A DNA stretch of 5,215 bases from assembly GCA_964652645.1 (NCBI GenBank), contig CAZZCS010000139.1, positions 1-5,215 on the forward strand, written 5' to 3'. Below the pieces are notes generated by a model that saw only the letters and a program-made list of their open reading frames with translations, did not search any database and was not told where the DNA came from. Of this stretch, positions 5,193 to 5,215 are shown piece by piece. Positions within the stretch are counted from its first letter, which is position 1. Each line of letters opens with the position of its first letter. A program made the translations under genes and the position numbers. Origin of the DNA: CAZZCS01 sp964652645. GTDB taxonomy: Bacteria > Cloacimonadota > Cloacimonadia > Cloacimonadales > Cloacimonadaceae.

Positions 5193-5215
5193 ACCACCGA
5201 GAACACCGAAGGCAC
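5193..5215 (+). repeat. 9-bp units ACCACCGAG / AACACCGAA, cut by the window end
   Basis: Two nonamers (5193-5201, 5202-5210) sharing the pattern ANCACCGAN are followed by GGCAC at the window edge, which looks like the start of a third unit. The array most likely continues beyond the window. Confidence 0.65.

Noticed and set aside
4952..5215. CRISPR array
   Set aside because: Units are 7 or 9 bases, contiguous and degenerate, without long direct repeats separated by unique spacers, and no cas gene is present.

Overview
The window (about 5.2 kb, all genes on the + strand) holds three complete protein genes between two arrays of short phased repeats. The organism is probably a Gram-negative anaerobe of the FCB group, with Cloacimonadota (Cloacimonetes) or a Bacteroidota relative as the best guess. 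The reasons are the secreted beta-propeller protein with a VYPNPF...GVYFY C-terminal domain (FlgD-Ig / type IX-like) and the intergenic style of 7- and 9-bp phrase repeats, which I recall as common in such genomes. This is a style judgement, not a database result.

Layout: 1-244 is a leader region without a convincing gene. It holds GC-rich hairpins (13-53), 9-bp tandem units, a perfect 8-bp-stem hairpin (160-179), and a module present twice (61-113 and 187-249) that carries a ribosome binding site and an ATGAC start; the second copy supplies the real start of the first gene. 245-1366 encodes a GT4-type glycosyltransferase. 1367-1445 is a compact control region with a possible terminator, a possible promoter and a perfect GTTACC/GGTAAC inverted repeat just before the next start. 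1446-2492 encodes a WecA/TagO-like polyprenyl-phosphate sugar-1-phosphate transferase. 2489-4942 overlaps it by ATGA and encodes an exported protein with about 14 propeller blades (two seven-bladed propellers) and a C-terminal FlgD-Ig-like domain. 4943-5215 is a mosaic of heptamer and nonamer repeats, including the same 24-bp hairpin element as on the left, in opposite orientation.

How the genes may work together: the WecA-like enzyme would start a lipid-linked glycan on the inner membrane and the GT4 enzyme would extend such a glycan. The third protein has the domain order of PorZ, the type IX secretion attachment-complex protein that binds anionic LPS. Its tight coupling to a glycan-initiating enzyme suggests, as inference only, a link between surface-glycan synthesis and surface protein attachment.

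The most unusual material is the repeat mosaic: three heptamer families that share one degenerate pattern, a nonamer family found on both sides in opposite orientation, recurring spacer words, and a repeat-borne translation start.
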